DNA of 64,000 bases from Silene latifolia (lineage: Eukaryota > Streptophyta > Magnoliopsida > Caryophyllales > Caryophyllaceae): positions 44,493,456-44,557,455 of the forward strand of contig NC_133529.1 of NCBI RefSeq assembly GCF_048544455.1. The letters are read 5' to 3'. The position numbers and the translations under genes are program-made. The number at the start of each line of letters is the position of its first letter. Position 1 is the first letter of the stretch. The notes beneath the pieces are model-generated. The model had not been told where the DNA came from. It saw only the letters and a list, made by a program, of their open reading frames with translations, and did no database searches. Positions 23,130 through 35,359 of this stretch are shown piece by piece.

Positions 23130-24372
23130 TGTTGGAGTTAGTGTCCTCCACAATAGTGCGTTTACATAATAAATCTCATTAAAGGAATATTATCAGATAT
23201 TTAATTATTTGATCCTCGTTACATGATTAACGTAAATCGATAACGGTTGGCTGACTAGAGTTTGACGTTATAGTCGTGAGACGGCGGTGATCAACTGACC
23301 CCTTTCGGTCACACCTAAAGGAACAAACCCCAATAGACAACTAATTAATTGTATGAGATACAATTTATTTAGTCCCTTGATTTGTAGACTAAAAAGTTAG
23401 TCGATTATTTAAGAGAGATTTCGAGTTGCGAACTCGAGGCACGACAGTTATTATTTAATTATGCGATAATTGAATAATAAATTATGGGAGACGGGTTTTA
23501 GTTAATTAATTGTTAATTCACTAAAATTATACTAATTGATTAATGTGATTAATATTAGTACATAAATAATATGTGTAGCGGTACACGTATATTTACGGAG
23601 TGATTTGGACGAATTTAATTGGAAGCATTTAAACATGAAACGATGTTTAAATAAAATTTACACGTATTTGTGCGACAAATATTAGAACCAAAATGGACCC
23701 GTAAATGGGACATTAGACCGTGTAAATGGAGTATAGTGGATGATTATAAACACAATCATTTCACTTTACTTGTGATACTTCCACAAGTTATCTTATAATT
23801 ATGTTTTACATGTGGATGTAAGATTGATAAAAATAAGACAATTTCCACACTCCACTACTCCCTTACTCCACCCGCCACTTCCTCCTACTACTCCATCTTT
23901 TGTTCATTTTTTCTACACTTCAATTATTATTTTTTTGCATGTGAACAAAAAGTTGGTACTTCTCTCTAAAATAATAAAAGCTTTTACTAAGATTAGTTAG
24001 TAAATAAAATAAAATAATTACTAAGATTGTTAGTATTATTTACATATTATCAAGGGTTAATTTTACAAGTATCCAGTTAATACTTGTAAGATAATTTTGG
24101 GTATAGTTCTTGGGTGCAACTTGAAGGAGACTTTCTTGTTGAAGGTTTTTCTAGGAGGATCATCCATCTTTATTTAGCTCAAGAACAAACTAGAAAGGTG
24201 ATCTAGTTTGTGCCCATATTACCATAAAAATCTATGTAAGGAAATTGTTTTTCCTTAACTTTCATTTTTATGCTTTTATATTTGCATGCATGTTACATAG
24301 ATCACATAAATACAAATTATGAGATAATTTGACATTTAATTAGAGTGTCTAATTAGGATCTATGATCTTTCA
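23130..24372 (+). mobile_element. Solo LTR of the copia family
   Basis: These 1243 bp run from TGTTGGAG to TCTTTCA. They are the reverse complement of the LTRs at 34115-35359 and 50788-52034. A perfect duplication CAACC flanks it (23125-23129 and 24373-24377). No interior is present, so recombination between the two LTRs of an earlier insertion is the likely origin. As written the U3-R-U5 order is reversed; the parent element lay on the minus strand. Confidence 0.9.
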
Positions 24373-24455
24373 CAACCTCTACTTAACCACTTAGTAGTTG
24401 TTTGTTGAGAATATAAATGTGTTTCATTGAGTGAACAACGACTCGCTCACCATCA

Positions 24456-25049
24456 TGTGTCCAGTGGACTATGTGTGTCCTGGAGTATGATTGTGTGTCT
24501 AGAAGTGGAGTTTGACTGTGTGTCTGGAAGTGGAGTATGAGTGTGTGTTTAGAAGTGGTTGTGTGTCGTGGTGTGAGGTGGACGGAATGGTGATTGTGGA
24601 ATTTGTTTGTGTAACAGTGTTATTGCAGGTTGCGTTATTCTTATTTATTGTTTAGTTTTCTACTCCACTGTTTGGTTGACCGTGTATTCGTTAAACACCT
24701 GTGATGAACCAATTATTGGGGAGCAGATTGACTGAGAGGTACTTGATATTAGCTGACTTAGGAGCTCGTGGGAATTCGTGAGAATTTCGGCCAGTCTACC
24801 TAAAAGTCTAGATCACATAGTTTTTATTACTCAGTTTATTTAATTCCGCTGCGAGTTGTAATTAAGTTTTATTTCAAGTTTATTTAGTATTGGTTAAATT
24901 GTAATAAAAACTTTAATCGCTAAATTTTATATAAAGTACTTTGGTTTGTCATCTTTGTTATTCACTGCCTCAGGAAACCGAGATGGTAACAGTCGTATTT
25001 ATTTGGGAATGTCTTGTTAAAGGCTCCTGAGTAAATATGGGCGTTACAA
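24456..25049 (+). repeat. 3' fragment of a chromovirus-type LTR
   Basis: The segment ends GGGCGTTACA, a typical chromovirus LTR terminus, and then joins Athila LTR sequence. It starts with three to four degenerate copies of a unit of about 27 bp (GTGTGTCTAGAAGTGGAGT type) at 24456-24560. No coding frame is seen. The 5' part of this LTR is not next to it. Confidence 0.45.
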
Positions 25050-25191
25050 TTAGCCTTGCTTAAATGGTTCATTATGGAGCTAAATTGACCGCATGTAACG
25101 ACCAAGCATCAAAGGAGAGACCAAGACTAAAGGCCTTAGTCAATAAAACAAGCATTCGGGCAATGGAGAGGAACCCCCACAAGTCCTAGCC

Positions 25192-25321
25192 AGCTCCCAC
25201 GAGCTGGGAGGCAGCCACGCCGAAACAAGAAATAAATGAGAATGAGCTCATGGGAGCTCACTGAAGATCCCACGAGCCCACCCTGAGCTCGGGCGAGCAG
25301 CTACCCAGCTCCCACGAGCTA
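25192..25321. repeat. CNNNCGAGC word array at the homologous Athila LTR site
   Basis: Cores CATGGGAGC, CCCACGAGC, CGGGCGAGC and CCCACGAGC start about 20, 21 and 21 bp apart between 25249 and 25318. A further copy lies at 25195. The full words approach AGCTCCCACGAGCT. The array ends about 125 bp before the TATA box at 25448. Confidence 0.75.
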
Positions 25322-25743
25322 GCTAACGGGATGAACGACGACAAAGAGGTACCCGAGGGAACTAGCCCATCTCTAGCAACGCGAACGACTTCCTTAAGGG
25401 GCTTAATCATCATATATGCCCTTAGTTAACCTAATGCTTGTACTTAATATAAATACCTCGTGTACTTAGAGGAAAGGACACATTAGATTAGCTTAATTAG
25501 ACTGCTCTAATTAGTTTAATTACATATTAATCCTTCCTTAATTATTGCATAAATAATTTTAGATCTAACTTGGTAATTGAAGAATTCTTGGGTTTGTATT
25601 AGAGAATTGACATCTCTTCATCCTTAATCAAGGCTTTCTTCTATTATTCTTCTATTTCCTTTGTTCATCTTTTTTTTTTTTGGTAACATATGAGCTTTTG
25701 TATTATATGATAACTTTAACTCATGTACATTCATCATCAAAGG

Positions 25744-28700
25744 CTAAATACAACAATTACATCGAATATGAATCATACTTAGCCAATAACAGTCACGTTG
25801 TTGCGCAACAGTGGCCATCTTTTGCACTATCCTACTATGTAACTGCTGTTTAAGTGTTGATATCAGCTGCTCAGGTCTTCTCAGTTGAAAATCAAGCCTG
25901 CATTTGTGTCTTTCATTCCAAATCATGTAGTATATAGCCATCCTTGCCATTCTACATGTCTTATTCTGCAACTTCGAGTAAGGAGTAAGAGTTCCAACAA
26001 GGCTAAGACAAAGCCATTGCTCAATACCTGCTATAACTATAGAACTATAAGCACAATCACTAAAAAGATGTTCATGAGTTTCCTCCCCAACTTCACATAA
26101 TATACATCTATCAGTCAAACATAATCCCAGCTTATGAAGTTTAAGTTTGGTATTTAATGCTCTTTTCTGAATTAACCAGCCAACAAAAGAGTACTTTGGC
26201 AAAATCCAATTATCCCAAACATCCTTATACCAATGGACAGGGGGGGTGTGATCCCTGCATCCATTGGTATCCAGCTCCTATAGAGTAACCACCAGTGGAA
26301 GCTATCCAGGAATTACTCTGATAACCATCCTCCAACAGACCTTTAACTCGACATATATTTCCAATTGGAATCTAGAGGAGGTTGATAAGAATCCCAATTT
26401 GCACCTTTTAAATAAACATGATCAATCCACATAACCCAAAATCTGTCAGCCTTAGTATACAACCAGTGAACTAGTTTACCTACACTTGCTGCATTCCACA
26501 CCCCAGCTTCCTTTATAACCAGACCACCCGCTTTTTTGCTGCAATAGATGCCATGCCAAGAAACCAAAGGTGCTCTGCTATATTCAGAGTCTCCACACCA
26601 CAAAAAATTTCTACAAATAGCTTCTATCCTTTTGATAACCCCTTTTGGGATCAAGAATATAGATGCCCAGTAATTGTGTAGTGTATTGAAAACAGAGTTA
26701 ATAAGAACAAGTCTGCCTGCATAACTGAGCTTCCTTGCCCCTATTCCTCTTACTTTATTCACAATCTTCTCTATTAACACATTGCAATCAGATCTTCTTA
26801 ATTTACTAGGTTGGATAGGAATACCCAAGTATTTGAAAGATAGCTTACCTTCCTGGTAGCCTGATATTTGAGTTATGTCTTGCTTCAAACTATCGGCTAC
26901 ACTGAACACCACCTCATATTTAGAAGCATTAACTTTAAGACCAGAAGTAGCAGAGAAAGTTGCAAGAACCCGAAGAATTAACATGATAGATTTCACATCC
27001 CCTTTACCGAACATAAGAAGATCATCAGCAAATAATAAGTGAGTAAGCTTTAAGCTCTTGCAGAGTGGGTGATACCTGAAGAACCATTTCTTAGTTTCAA
27101 AATCTATGACTCTTATCAAGTACTCCATACAAATGCAGAAAAGAAGAGGGGAAATAGGGTATCCTTGTCTTAGCCCCCTTCTACCCTTGAAATAACCAAA
27201 CTGAGCTCCATTTAAATTAAGAGTATAAGATGGAGTAGAGATGCATGTCATTATCAGCTGTCTAAATTTCTCTGGAAACATAAGAGCCTCTAACATCTGA
27301 ACCACAAATTGCCACTCTATAGAATCATAAGCTTTTGCAAATCAAGCTTAAACATGAATCTAGGAAAGGCTCTACCCCTGTGATACAACCTAACTAAGTC
27401 TTGGCACATCAAAATATTTTCAAGAATACTCCTTCCCTTCACAAAAGCACCCTGATTCTTACTAATGAGATCAGGTAAACCACTGCCAATCTATTGCAGA
27501 GAATTTTTGAAATGGCCTTATAAAAGACATAACAACATGAAATTGGCCTTAAATAATTTACACTAGTTGGTCTATCCAGTTTAGGGATTAAGGTAATAAT
27601 TGTAGCATTAATTTGAGTCAACAACTTCCCAGTAGCAAAGAAATTAATCACAGCAGCACACACATCATCCCCAATAACATCCCAAGTATCCCTAAAGAAC
27701 TTGCTTCCATAGCCATCTGGCCCATGTGACTTGTTTTTTGAGATGCTAAAAATACTATTTTTGACCTCCTCAACTGTAACAGGCTTAGCTAAAATATCCC
27801 AATGATTCTCATTACAATAGACCCATTTCCTTACCACATTCACATTAACCTCATCAGTGAGTGTGTGAGAGCCTAGGAGCTCATTATAGTAACCCACGAA
27901 AGCTTCTTGGATAGTGTCACATGCAGTACATAGCATCCCATCCTTATCCTCTATTTGTAACACCTTATTAAGAATCATCCTTTTCTTGATTATATGATGA
28001 AAATAAGATGTGTTGAGATCCCCTTTTAAAGACCACTGCACTTTGGCCTTTTGAATTAGAAAATTGTCCCTGACAGTAATTAAATCCTTCAGATCATGAG
28101 CCAGATCCACTTCTTGTTGCAGTAACTCAGCATCACCAGGGTTGCCCACTAAAGCCTTTTGAATATTTTCCAGGGCCATACTTGCAATATTGGTATTATT
28201 CTCAATATCAGAAAAACAATCTTATTTAAATTCTTCAGAACAGGCTTTAGAGCTTTGAGTTTTTTAACTACAGAAAACATTTTAGTGCCTCTGTATCCAG
28301 TAGTCCAAATCATGGCAACAAATTCCTTAAAAGTTAGTGCAGTACCCTACATATTAAAATATTAAAAACTCTTTTTCCCTCCAATTTTAGCACTCTTATC
28401 CATAATGGTACATGGACAGTGGTCAAAAAGCCCCTCAGGGTGAAAATGAGCAAGACTAGTACCAAACATGTCCAACTACTCCTGATTTCCCATTACTCTA
28501 TCCAACCTATTATACACCATATCAGAAGGTTCCTGTTTATTTGACCAAATAAATAGAGCTCCAGTGGCAGGAATGTCCTCCAATCCCACAAATAGAGACA
28601 CAATACTAAAAGTGTTCCATCTCTGCATCAGAAGTATTACCACCTAGTCTCTCAACAGGAGATAAGACTGTATTGAAATCCCCAAGCCACAACCAAGGTT

Positions 28701-29178
28701 CATTACAATCAACAGAAATCCCCTTTAGAATATTCCATAATTTAACTCTTTTATACAAGCCATTAAAGGCATAAATCATAGTAAGAAAAAATTTCTTCCT
28801 ATCAGTTTGAGAATGTACCAACATATGGATATGTTGGGCATTGTAAGAAAGAAACTGAATGTCAAAAAAATTAGGCTTCCACAAGATCTAGATTCTACCA
28901 CCCTTATGCCAACTGCAGTTAGTGGAGACACTCCAACCATCACAAACAGAGGTATCCCTTTTCAATAAAGTTCCAGGTTTCAGCTTAGTTTCAAGCAACC
29001 TAAAAAAACCTACCCCATTATTGTGCATAAACCATTTCACCACTCTATGCTTATTCAGGTCATTTAGACCCCTAACATTCCAAAATCCTATACTATGCAT
29101 GGATATTGGTAGAGGGGGGGTCTTTTCCACTATCAACCATCTGCTCTTGAGGTGTTGCATTACGATTAAGAGCATCAA
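25744..29178 (-). pseudogene. LINE ORF2 (endonuclease, reverse transcriptase, zf-RVT), broken
   Basis: ORF2 makes the nick and copies the RNA in target-primed reverse transcription. Pieces in order are: endonuclease start at about 29097 (WNVRGLND, ETK), endonuclease middle at 28606-28884 (GDFNTVL), the RT N-terminal part at 27439-28179 (NKSHGPDGYGSKFF), the RT core at 26343-27305 with the FADD catalytic motif, and zf-RVT at 25744-26202 (CILCEVGEETHEHLFSDC). At least four frame breaks or stops separate them. Confidence 0.85.
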
Positions 29179-29559
29179 TTAAAGTATAGTTACTAAATTT
29201 GCCAGATAATCTCACCCCAACCATTCCTTCTTGTCTATTAAGCCTCATGATTTGCTTAACTGGCGTAGACCTAATAACAGGAGTAGTTCTAACAGTATGC
29301 CATGGAGGGAAGTTGGTAGGGGTAAGAGTAGGAGGAGTTAGAACACCATCAGACAGATTCTGAGGTTTCACAATAGGCCTCCATTCAGTTTACTGTTGAG
29401 GTTTAGACTTTGGCACAAGACATTGAGTACTATTCATTTTCTTCTTCCTACTGGGTTTTCTGCATTGGGTTGAATCATGTCTTATTCCTTTATAACTAGT
29501 ACAAGAAATAGGCCGCCATTCATACTCTATGGTCACATACACCACATGCCCGAATTCAT

Positions 29560-30358
29560 CTAAAACTTCACTTTCTCAGGGAGCCTCAGATCCATAGGCA
29601 GTTCTACCATAACCCTAGCAAAACTCAGTCTAATTGTATCCTGTGTATCAATATCCATCTTCACATACTTACCTACCAAGTCCTCAATTTTAGGTAAACA
29701 TTTTCCCCAAAACTTCAGAGGAATACCATAAAGTTTTACCCAAACAGGAACCACATCAACCTTTTCTTTAACAAATTCCATATCTATAACCCATGGTTTG
29801 ATAATAACTAGTTTGTTATCGAACAAATAATACCCAGATTGCAATAAGGCTTCCTTACCACCAGACTTGGTGAATCTAACAATAAAAACACCATTATCGA
29901 GGAAAGAAACCTTATCAATCCCAAATTGATCCCAAACCCGATATACGTAGTTCTCAACAATATCCCATGGAGGGTTATCCCCATAATGTAACAAATAAAA
30001 GAGTTAGTCCAAAAATCTACCTCAGTTTTGATGTCGTCATGTGTAAACTGAAGCAAATCTGAAACATCCTCCTCTTCATCAATTGTTTCCAATACTGGGA
30101 TGTCTTTCCCTCCCTTGCGCATCTTCCATCCATCAGTCACAACCGGTTCTCCTTCACTAGATTCAACACAGGAATACCTTGAATAGAATTAATCGATTTT
30201 GTTTTGCCTGTATCAGACGAGGAAGGAACCAAGTCACCATCTTTAGAGGTATTCTCATCAGATGAACGTAAGACAGAAGCTTTGGAAAAAATTAATGCTG
30301 ATTTAGTAACTGAATTCAATGGTGAAAATCGATTTTGCGTGTGTTTCAGTGGCATCAT
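29560..30358 (-). pseudogene. LINE ORF1 (DUF4283-like nucleic-acid-binding protein), broken
   Basis: The start at 30358 opens a 73-residue frame. Two overlapping frames (29808-30140 and 29560-29994) carry the rest. The part with EALLQSGYYLFDNKLVIIKPW and VWVKLYGIPLKFW matches the DUF4283 domain of plant LINE ORF1 proteins, which bind the element RNA. Frame changes near 30140 and 29995 break it. The C-terminal zinc knuckle is not intact. Confidence 0.75.
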
Positions 30359-30622
30359 TGTTGTACTGTTTTTTTTTTAGGTTTTTTAAGAAAATAGAAC
30401 TTTTGTCTCTCTAGATTTCTCTCTCATGGCTTAATTTGGTATAATTCCTTTACTCTTTGCTTAATCTTTCATTTAAGCCTTTGTTAATTACAATACATAA
30501 TCATCATGTTTATACTTGTTAAGATGTTTGACACCGTTAATGACATGATTTCTATGATGATGTATGAGTAGTCTCTTAGCTAGGGTTAATGGCGGATTAG
30601 GGGAGTAAACATAGGTTAGATC

Positions 30623-32178
30623 TGTAACACCACCTTCTTACCCGACCAAGGTAATTGGGAGATGTTACCTTCTCGGTTATCCGAGGTAGTGAAATCGGAG
30701 TCCCAATTGAGAAACAATTAATATAAATGAGTATTTAGTGGATTACATGTGCATAAGTGAATAAATTAAATGAATTATACAACTCATGACTACTAAACTA
30801 ATCTAATCAACTATGCTTGACTCGAATGTCATCACGGGTCGTCCCGTCTCCCGCATGCTACCAAAGCTAACCTGTAAACAACTGCTCCCCATATGATCGG
30901 AAATATCATATGGATAAACACAGGCCACCCCGGAAATAGGTGACATTTACACGGACACAACAAACGTCAGTTACAATACACAAACATACAACACGACTCG
31001 ATAAGTGTAGACGCGACATAATCATGTGAAGGAGACTCGACTATACAATCACCATACCGGTACCGGGACATTCCTAGTCGTACCCACAACCACTGGTGCC
31101 AGAGGCATGCCCACGACACCATATCTCACACAAAGGTACCGGGACACGCCCTGACGTACCGAGTCCGGAAGCCAACCGGATCCCCTACCAGACGTCGTGT
31201 CCGTGACTTAAGTCATTAATGTGCATATCCCCCTTAGAGTGGCAAGCTCGAAGGGGCGACCCGAGCACAAGACGGTTTCTCAACCGTCTTACGTCTCCTC
31301 AACAATCAAGTACCACCACCAAAGACATCCAACACAACACAATCACAACCATACATGACAAATAGAAGAACAACACTTAACATATGACCAAATTCATGAA
31401 TTCAATGCCACATATATAATAACCGACTCATGAATGTACTAGTGAGGAAAGACACCTAAATATGCATACACAATATTGAAACCGAGTAGGATAACCTACC
31501 TTTTAGCATAATCTACAGGCTAATCGAAATCACCAAGTATCCATCTCATAAAACCGTCTCATCCTACATAAATCATGTAATAACTTTAACAAAACACTCT
31601 ATACTATATTATAACATAAAATCCCTTGTTATTAGTCACTAATTACTCATTTTTCATAACTAAATACTAATTAACCTCTCTTAGTAAACCCTAACTCGAA
31701 ATTACTCATAAGACAAAGAGGAAAAGGTGAGATTTCTACTTGAAAAGGTAGATCGAGAAAAAGGAGAGTTGTTCCACCATTAATCCAAGCTTGAAGGCTA
31801 AGGGGAGGGCATTGGGAGAATTTTAGAGAGAGGGGAGAGTGTTTTTGAGTAAGAAAGGAGAAGAAGAAAAATGAAGGGGATAGGGTTGGGATAGAATGAA
31901 ATTCTGAAATATTCTTCCTCGGGTACAGCTCAACACCACTCGACCGAGTAACCGGTTCACTCGATCGAGTAGCACCCACTCGGTCGAGTATACCCTTACT
32001 CGGCCTAGTGCCAGCTCACTTGGTCCACCTAGATTCTACTCGGTCCACTTGAAGTCTACCAGGTTTAGTTTAGGTCTTACTTGGTATCGTGGGAGGGGTC
32101 ATCCTTTACTACCGAGTACATGTGGGTTCTATCATGTGTCCCTAGGTCTTTGTGGGTCCCAAATTATCCGAGGATTAA
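30623..32178 (-). repeat. LTR of a second chromovirus-like element
   Basis: It begins TGTAACACC and runs to about 32178, where an LTR terminus is followed by a purine-run complement (TCCCTCCTTAAAAATGAAC) like that of the Tekay-type element. Orientation is therefore minus. No partner LTR was found in the window, so the ends are approximate. It contains a decayed ACTCGRYCGAGT array at 31938-32049. On the minus strand a pyrimidine-rich leader follows (31800-31880), which suggests a transcription start close to 31880. Confidence 0.55.
31938..32049. repeat. ACTCGRYCGAGT word array in the chromovirus-like LTR
   Basis: The words start at 31938, 31959, 31978, 31998, 32018 and 32038 (spacing 21, 19, 20, 20, 20). 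The first three are good palindromes and the last three degenerate. It lies upstream, on the minus strand, of the pyrimidine-rich leader. Confidence 0.75.
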
Positions 32179-32560
32179 AATCTTCCCTCCTTAAAAATGA
32201 ACTTCGTCCCCTAAGTTTGCCACTCACTCTCTTTCCCAGTTATTCCTCGGTCTTCTCTCAAGCTTTCATTCTCGTTTCATGTTCGCTCTCTTGCCATCAT
32301 CACTCTTATTGTTACATATGTATATCTCATCTATCCTAAGTTTCTTGTTCATTCTCAATACTTTCCCACATATCGTACTCTTCCTTTTTCTAAATTTCTG
32401 AGTTCTTACATTCACTCCCCCTAAAAGAGAACTTCATCCCGAAGTTTGCTATAAGTCTCATATGACACTCTCCCGGTAATCTTGCATTATTGTCCAATGT
32501 TGTGTTTTCCAAAGGGTCTAGGCTTGTTTTACTATATCTATGTGTTATGCGTGCCCAAGG
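32179..32560 (-). other. 3' interior of the chromovirus-like element
   Basis: Non-coding and T/C-rich. A second LTR-end-plus-purine-tract-like segment (TTACATTCACTCCCCC, then AACTTCATCCCGAAG) sits at about 32407-32450, some 235 bp from the first. The segment ends where the Athila LTR starts. Confidence 0.4.
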
Positions 32561-33072
32561 TGATGTGACTCCTATTTACGCACATTTAGTCCCCTAACTA
32601 GCCTAGTTCCTATGCTTTTTAGTGTGTATTAGGGTCGTTTATTGTCTTTAGCTTCCTATTATGCATATTCTATGACATTTGGTGTCCTTTGTAGAAGAGG
32701 AGAACTAACCTTGCCCAAACGGAGTGAAACGGAGCTAAACTGATAACATCCAATGACCAAGCATCGAAGAGGAGACCAAGACTAAAGGTCGTAGTTCAAT
32801 AAATCAAGTTTTAGGGTAATAAAGGACAACCCCCAGGACCCAATAATCAATCCCCACAAGTTGTTGAGCAAGGATGACGAGAAGGGAGCCATTACAAGAG
32901 GAAATTGCTTGGAATCAAACCAAGAGTTGATTTTTTGGCTCTAAAATTATGATAGGTGAAACTGCATCGAAAAATCAAGTGGTCTACGCTTTTGAATCAT
33001 TCCAATAGAAGCCCGGATGAGGAAATGACATCCGTTTTACAATCCGAGCTCAAACAGACAAGTTGACCGTCA

Positions 33073-33145
33073 GGACGGACGTCCCAAGCTCAGGGCGGGC
33101 GTCCCCAAGCTCTGGACGGGCATCCCCAAGCCAGGACGAGCGAAT
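33073..33145. repeat. Four-word GGACGNNCGTCC array in the Athila solo LTR
   Basis: The words start at 33073, 33093, 33114 and 33134 (20, 21, 20), the same alternation as in the six-word array at 12320. It ends about 130 bp before the TATA box. Confidence 0.82.
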
Positions 33146-33274
33146 TGTTTGGCAGGAAGATTGTCTTAATCATGGGGAGTCGTGCGGTTCCTCCTGGGAC
33201 TTGCAAGGCACTAATCTTCCTTTAAGGGGCTTAATCGTCATTTAAACCTTTAGTTAACCTAATCTTTGTACTAC

Positions 33275-33284
33275 TATATATATA
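33275..33284 (+). promoter_or_regulatory. Predicted TATA box of the Athila solo LTR
   Basis: The run TATATATATA lies about 130 bp after the word array and aligns with the boxes of the other two LTR copies. Confidence 0.5.
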
Positions 33285-34114
33285 CCCTTCTTGTATTTAG
33301 AGAAGATTAAGTCCTCTAAGTGTGAATTAAGTCCTCTTAGTGTAGGCAATGCTTCATTAGTTTAGATTAAGCTCTCATTAGGAGTAGATTAGAATAGATT
33401 AGTATGGTAATCTTTCCACAAATTACACATTAATCTTTCCTTAATTATTGTTCAAGCTTTCTTAGATCTTATGGGGTAATTGAAGATTATTGGGTTATTA
33501 TTGGAGAATTGACAACTCTTCATCAATCAATCAAGTTCTCTTCTATTATTCTTTATTTTCTATTTGTTCATCTTAAGATTGGTATAATTCCTTCACTCTT
33601 TACTTTTTTATTGTTTATTGTTTCACTCTTTCATCATGTTTATACTTGTTAAGATGATTGACACCATTGTTAACATATTTTCCAAGATAATGAGTGAGTA
33701 GTTTCCTAACTAGAGATTAGTGGGGGATTAGGGAGTTAATCAAGGGGAAGATTTATACTTAATGAGTTCATATGAATGCTTGCTTATTGTTTTCCAACTT
33801 ATGCACATGGCATGTTTGATGAAATGCTTGATTGACAACCTAACATGTTTCTCTTATCCTTTCAACAAGACTTGTAAGACATAAACCAACTCAAGGCTTG
33901 TTAGACCATGCATATACTTGATTAGGAAGAATTAAGTCGATTGTAGGTGTTGTAAAGTCTTGACCGACTCGGCTCCGGGACCCAAACCTTCCTGGGACTC
34001 ATTGATGTTATCTCACCATGAATAGGGAAAACCTAGTCGACTTCTAGGTGTTGTAAAGTCTTAACTGACTCGGCTCCGAGACCTAAGTTTCCTCTAGGAA
34101 TTACAAGATATACA

Positions 34115-35359
34115 TGAAAGATCATAGATCCTAATTAAACTCTCTAATTAAAACAAATTATCTCATAATATGTCATTTTAGTGATCTATGTAACATGCAT
34201 GCAAATATAAAAGCATAATAATAAAGGTTAAGGAAAAACAATTTCCTTACATTGATTTTGACGGTAAAAATGGGCACAAACTAGATCACCTATCTAGTTT
34301 GTTCTTGTGCTAATAATATATGGAAGATCCTCCTTTACCAAATCTTCAAAGAGAAGACCTCCTTCAAGTAGCACCCAAGAACAACACCCAAGAATCTAAC
34401 AACTATTAACTAGATACTTATTAAATTTAACCCTTGATAATATTTGTAATATTACTAACAAGTTTAGTGAATATTTATTTTGATTACTAACAAGCTTAGT
34501 AAGTGTTCTTATTATTTTTAGAGAGAAAGACCAACAACCATTTCACATGCAAAATACACAAATGAAGTAGTGTGTAAAAATGAGCAATTGTTGGTCTAAA
34601 TAGGAGGGAGTGGCCGGGTTGAGTAGGTGGAGTGAGGGAGTGGACTTGTTTTATTTTTTGTCCAATCTTTCATCACATGCAAAATGAACATAAGATAACT
34701 TATGGAAGTATATAAAGCAAAGTGAAATGATTATGTTTATAATAAACCACTACACTCCATTTACACGGTCCAATATCCCATTTACGGGTCCATTTTGGTT
34801 CTTATATTTGTCGCACAAATACGTGTAAATTTTACTTTAAACATCGATTTATGTTTAAATGCTTCCCAATAAATTTTGTCCAAATCACTCCGTAAATATA
34901 CGTGTACCGCTACACATATTATTTACGTACTAATATTAATCACATTAATCAATTAGTACAATTTTAGTGAATTAACAATTAATTAACTAAAACCCGCCAC
35001 ATAAAATTTATTATTCAATTATCGCATAATTAAATAATAACAACCGCGCCTCGAGTTCGCAACTCGAAATCTATCTAAAAATAATAGACTAACTATTAGT
35101 CAATAAATCAAGAGACTAAATAAATTGTATCTCATACATTTAATTAGTTGTCAATTGGGGTTCGTTCCTTTAGGTGTGACCGAAAGGGGTCAGTTGATCA
35201 CCGCCGTCTCACGACAATAACGTCAAACTCTAGTCAGTCAACCGTTATCGATTTACGTTAATCAACTGACGAGGATCAAATAATTAAATATCCTGATGAT
35301 ATTCCTTTAATGAGATTTATTATGTAAACGCACTATTGAGGAGGACACTAACTCCAACA
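34115..35359 (-). repeat. 3' LTR of the copia element
   Basis: A 1245-bp LTR, closely similar to 50788-52034 and to the solo LTR at 23130. On the minus strand a purine run (AAGTGAGAGAT) abuts it at 35360-35370. Confidence 0.9.

Larger units (their letters stand above)
11982..24455 (+). repeat. 3' LTR of the Athila-like element, split by two insertions
   Basis: The LTR starts TGATGTGACTCC after the purine tract and ends CATCA at 24455. Without its inserts it is about 1.65 kb (11982-12562, 22144-23129, 24378-24455). It aligns along its length with the copies at 25050-30622 and 32561-52368. The inserts are the chromovirus at 12563-22138 and the copia solo LTR at 23130-24372. It contains a six-word GGACGNNCGTCC array and a TATA box (CTATATATAC at 22142-22151) that the chromovirus has separated from that array. 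The matching 5' LTR is outside the window. Confidence 0.8.
25670..30430 (-). mobile_element. L1-type LINE, nearly full length
   Basis: A poly-T run (25670-25681) is the poly-A tail of a minus-strand LINE. ORF2 fragments (endonuclease, reverse transcriptase, zf-RVT) and an ORF1 with its own ATG at 30358 follow in order. The 5' end is placed near 30430 because a GAGAGAGAAA-type leader ends there and Athila LTR homology resumes. I could not define a target duplication confidently. All frames are broken. Confidence 0.8.
25050..30622 (+). repeat. Athila LTR fragment split by a LINE
   Basis: The sequence from 25050 aligns with the LTR copies at 11982 and 32561, starting about 150 bp inside the LTR (AACGACCAAGCATC). 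It continues to about 25669, resumes after the LINE at about 30430, and ends at 30622 where another LTR begins. It carries a TATA box (TATAAATAC at 25448-25456) and, at the site of the GGACGNNCGTCC array, a different word set at 25192-25321. Confidence 0.7.
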
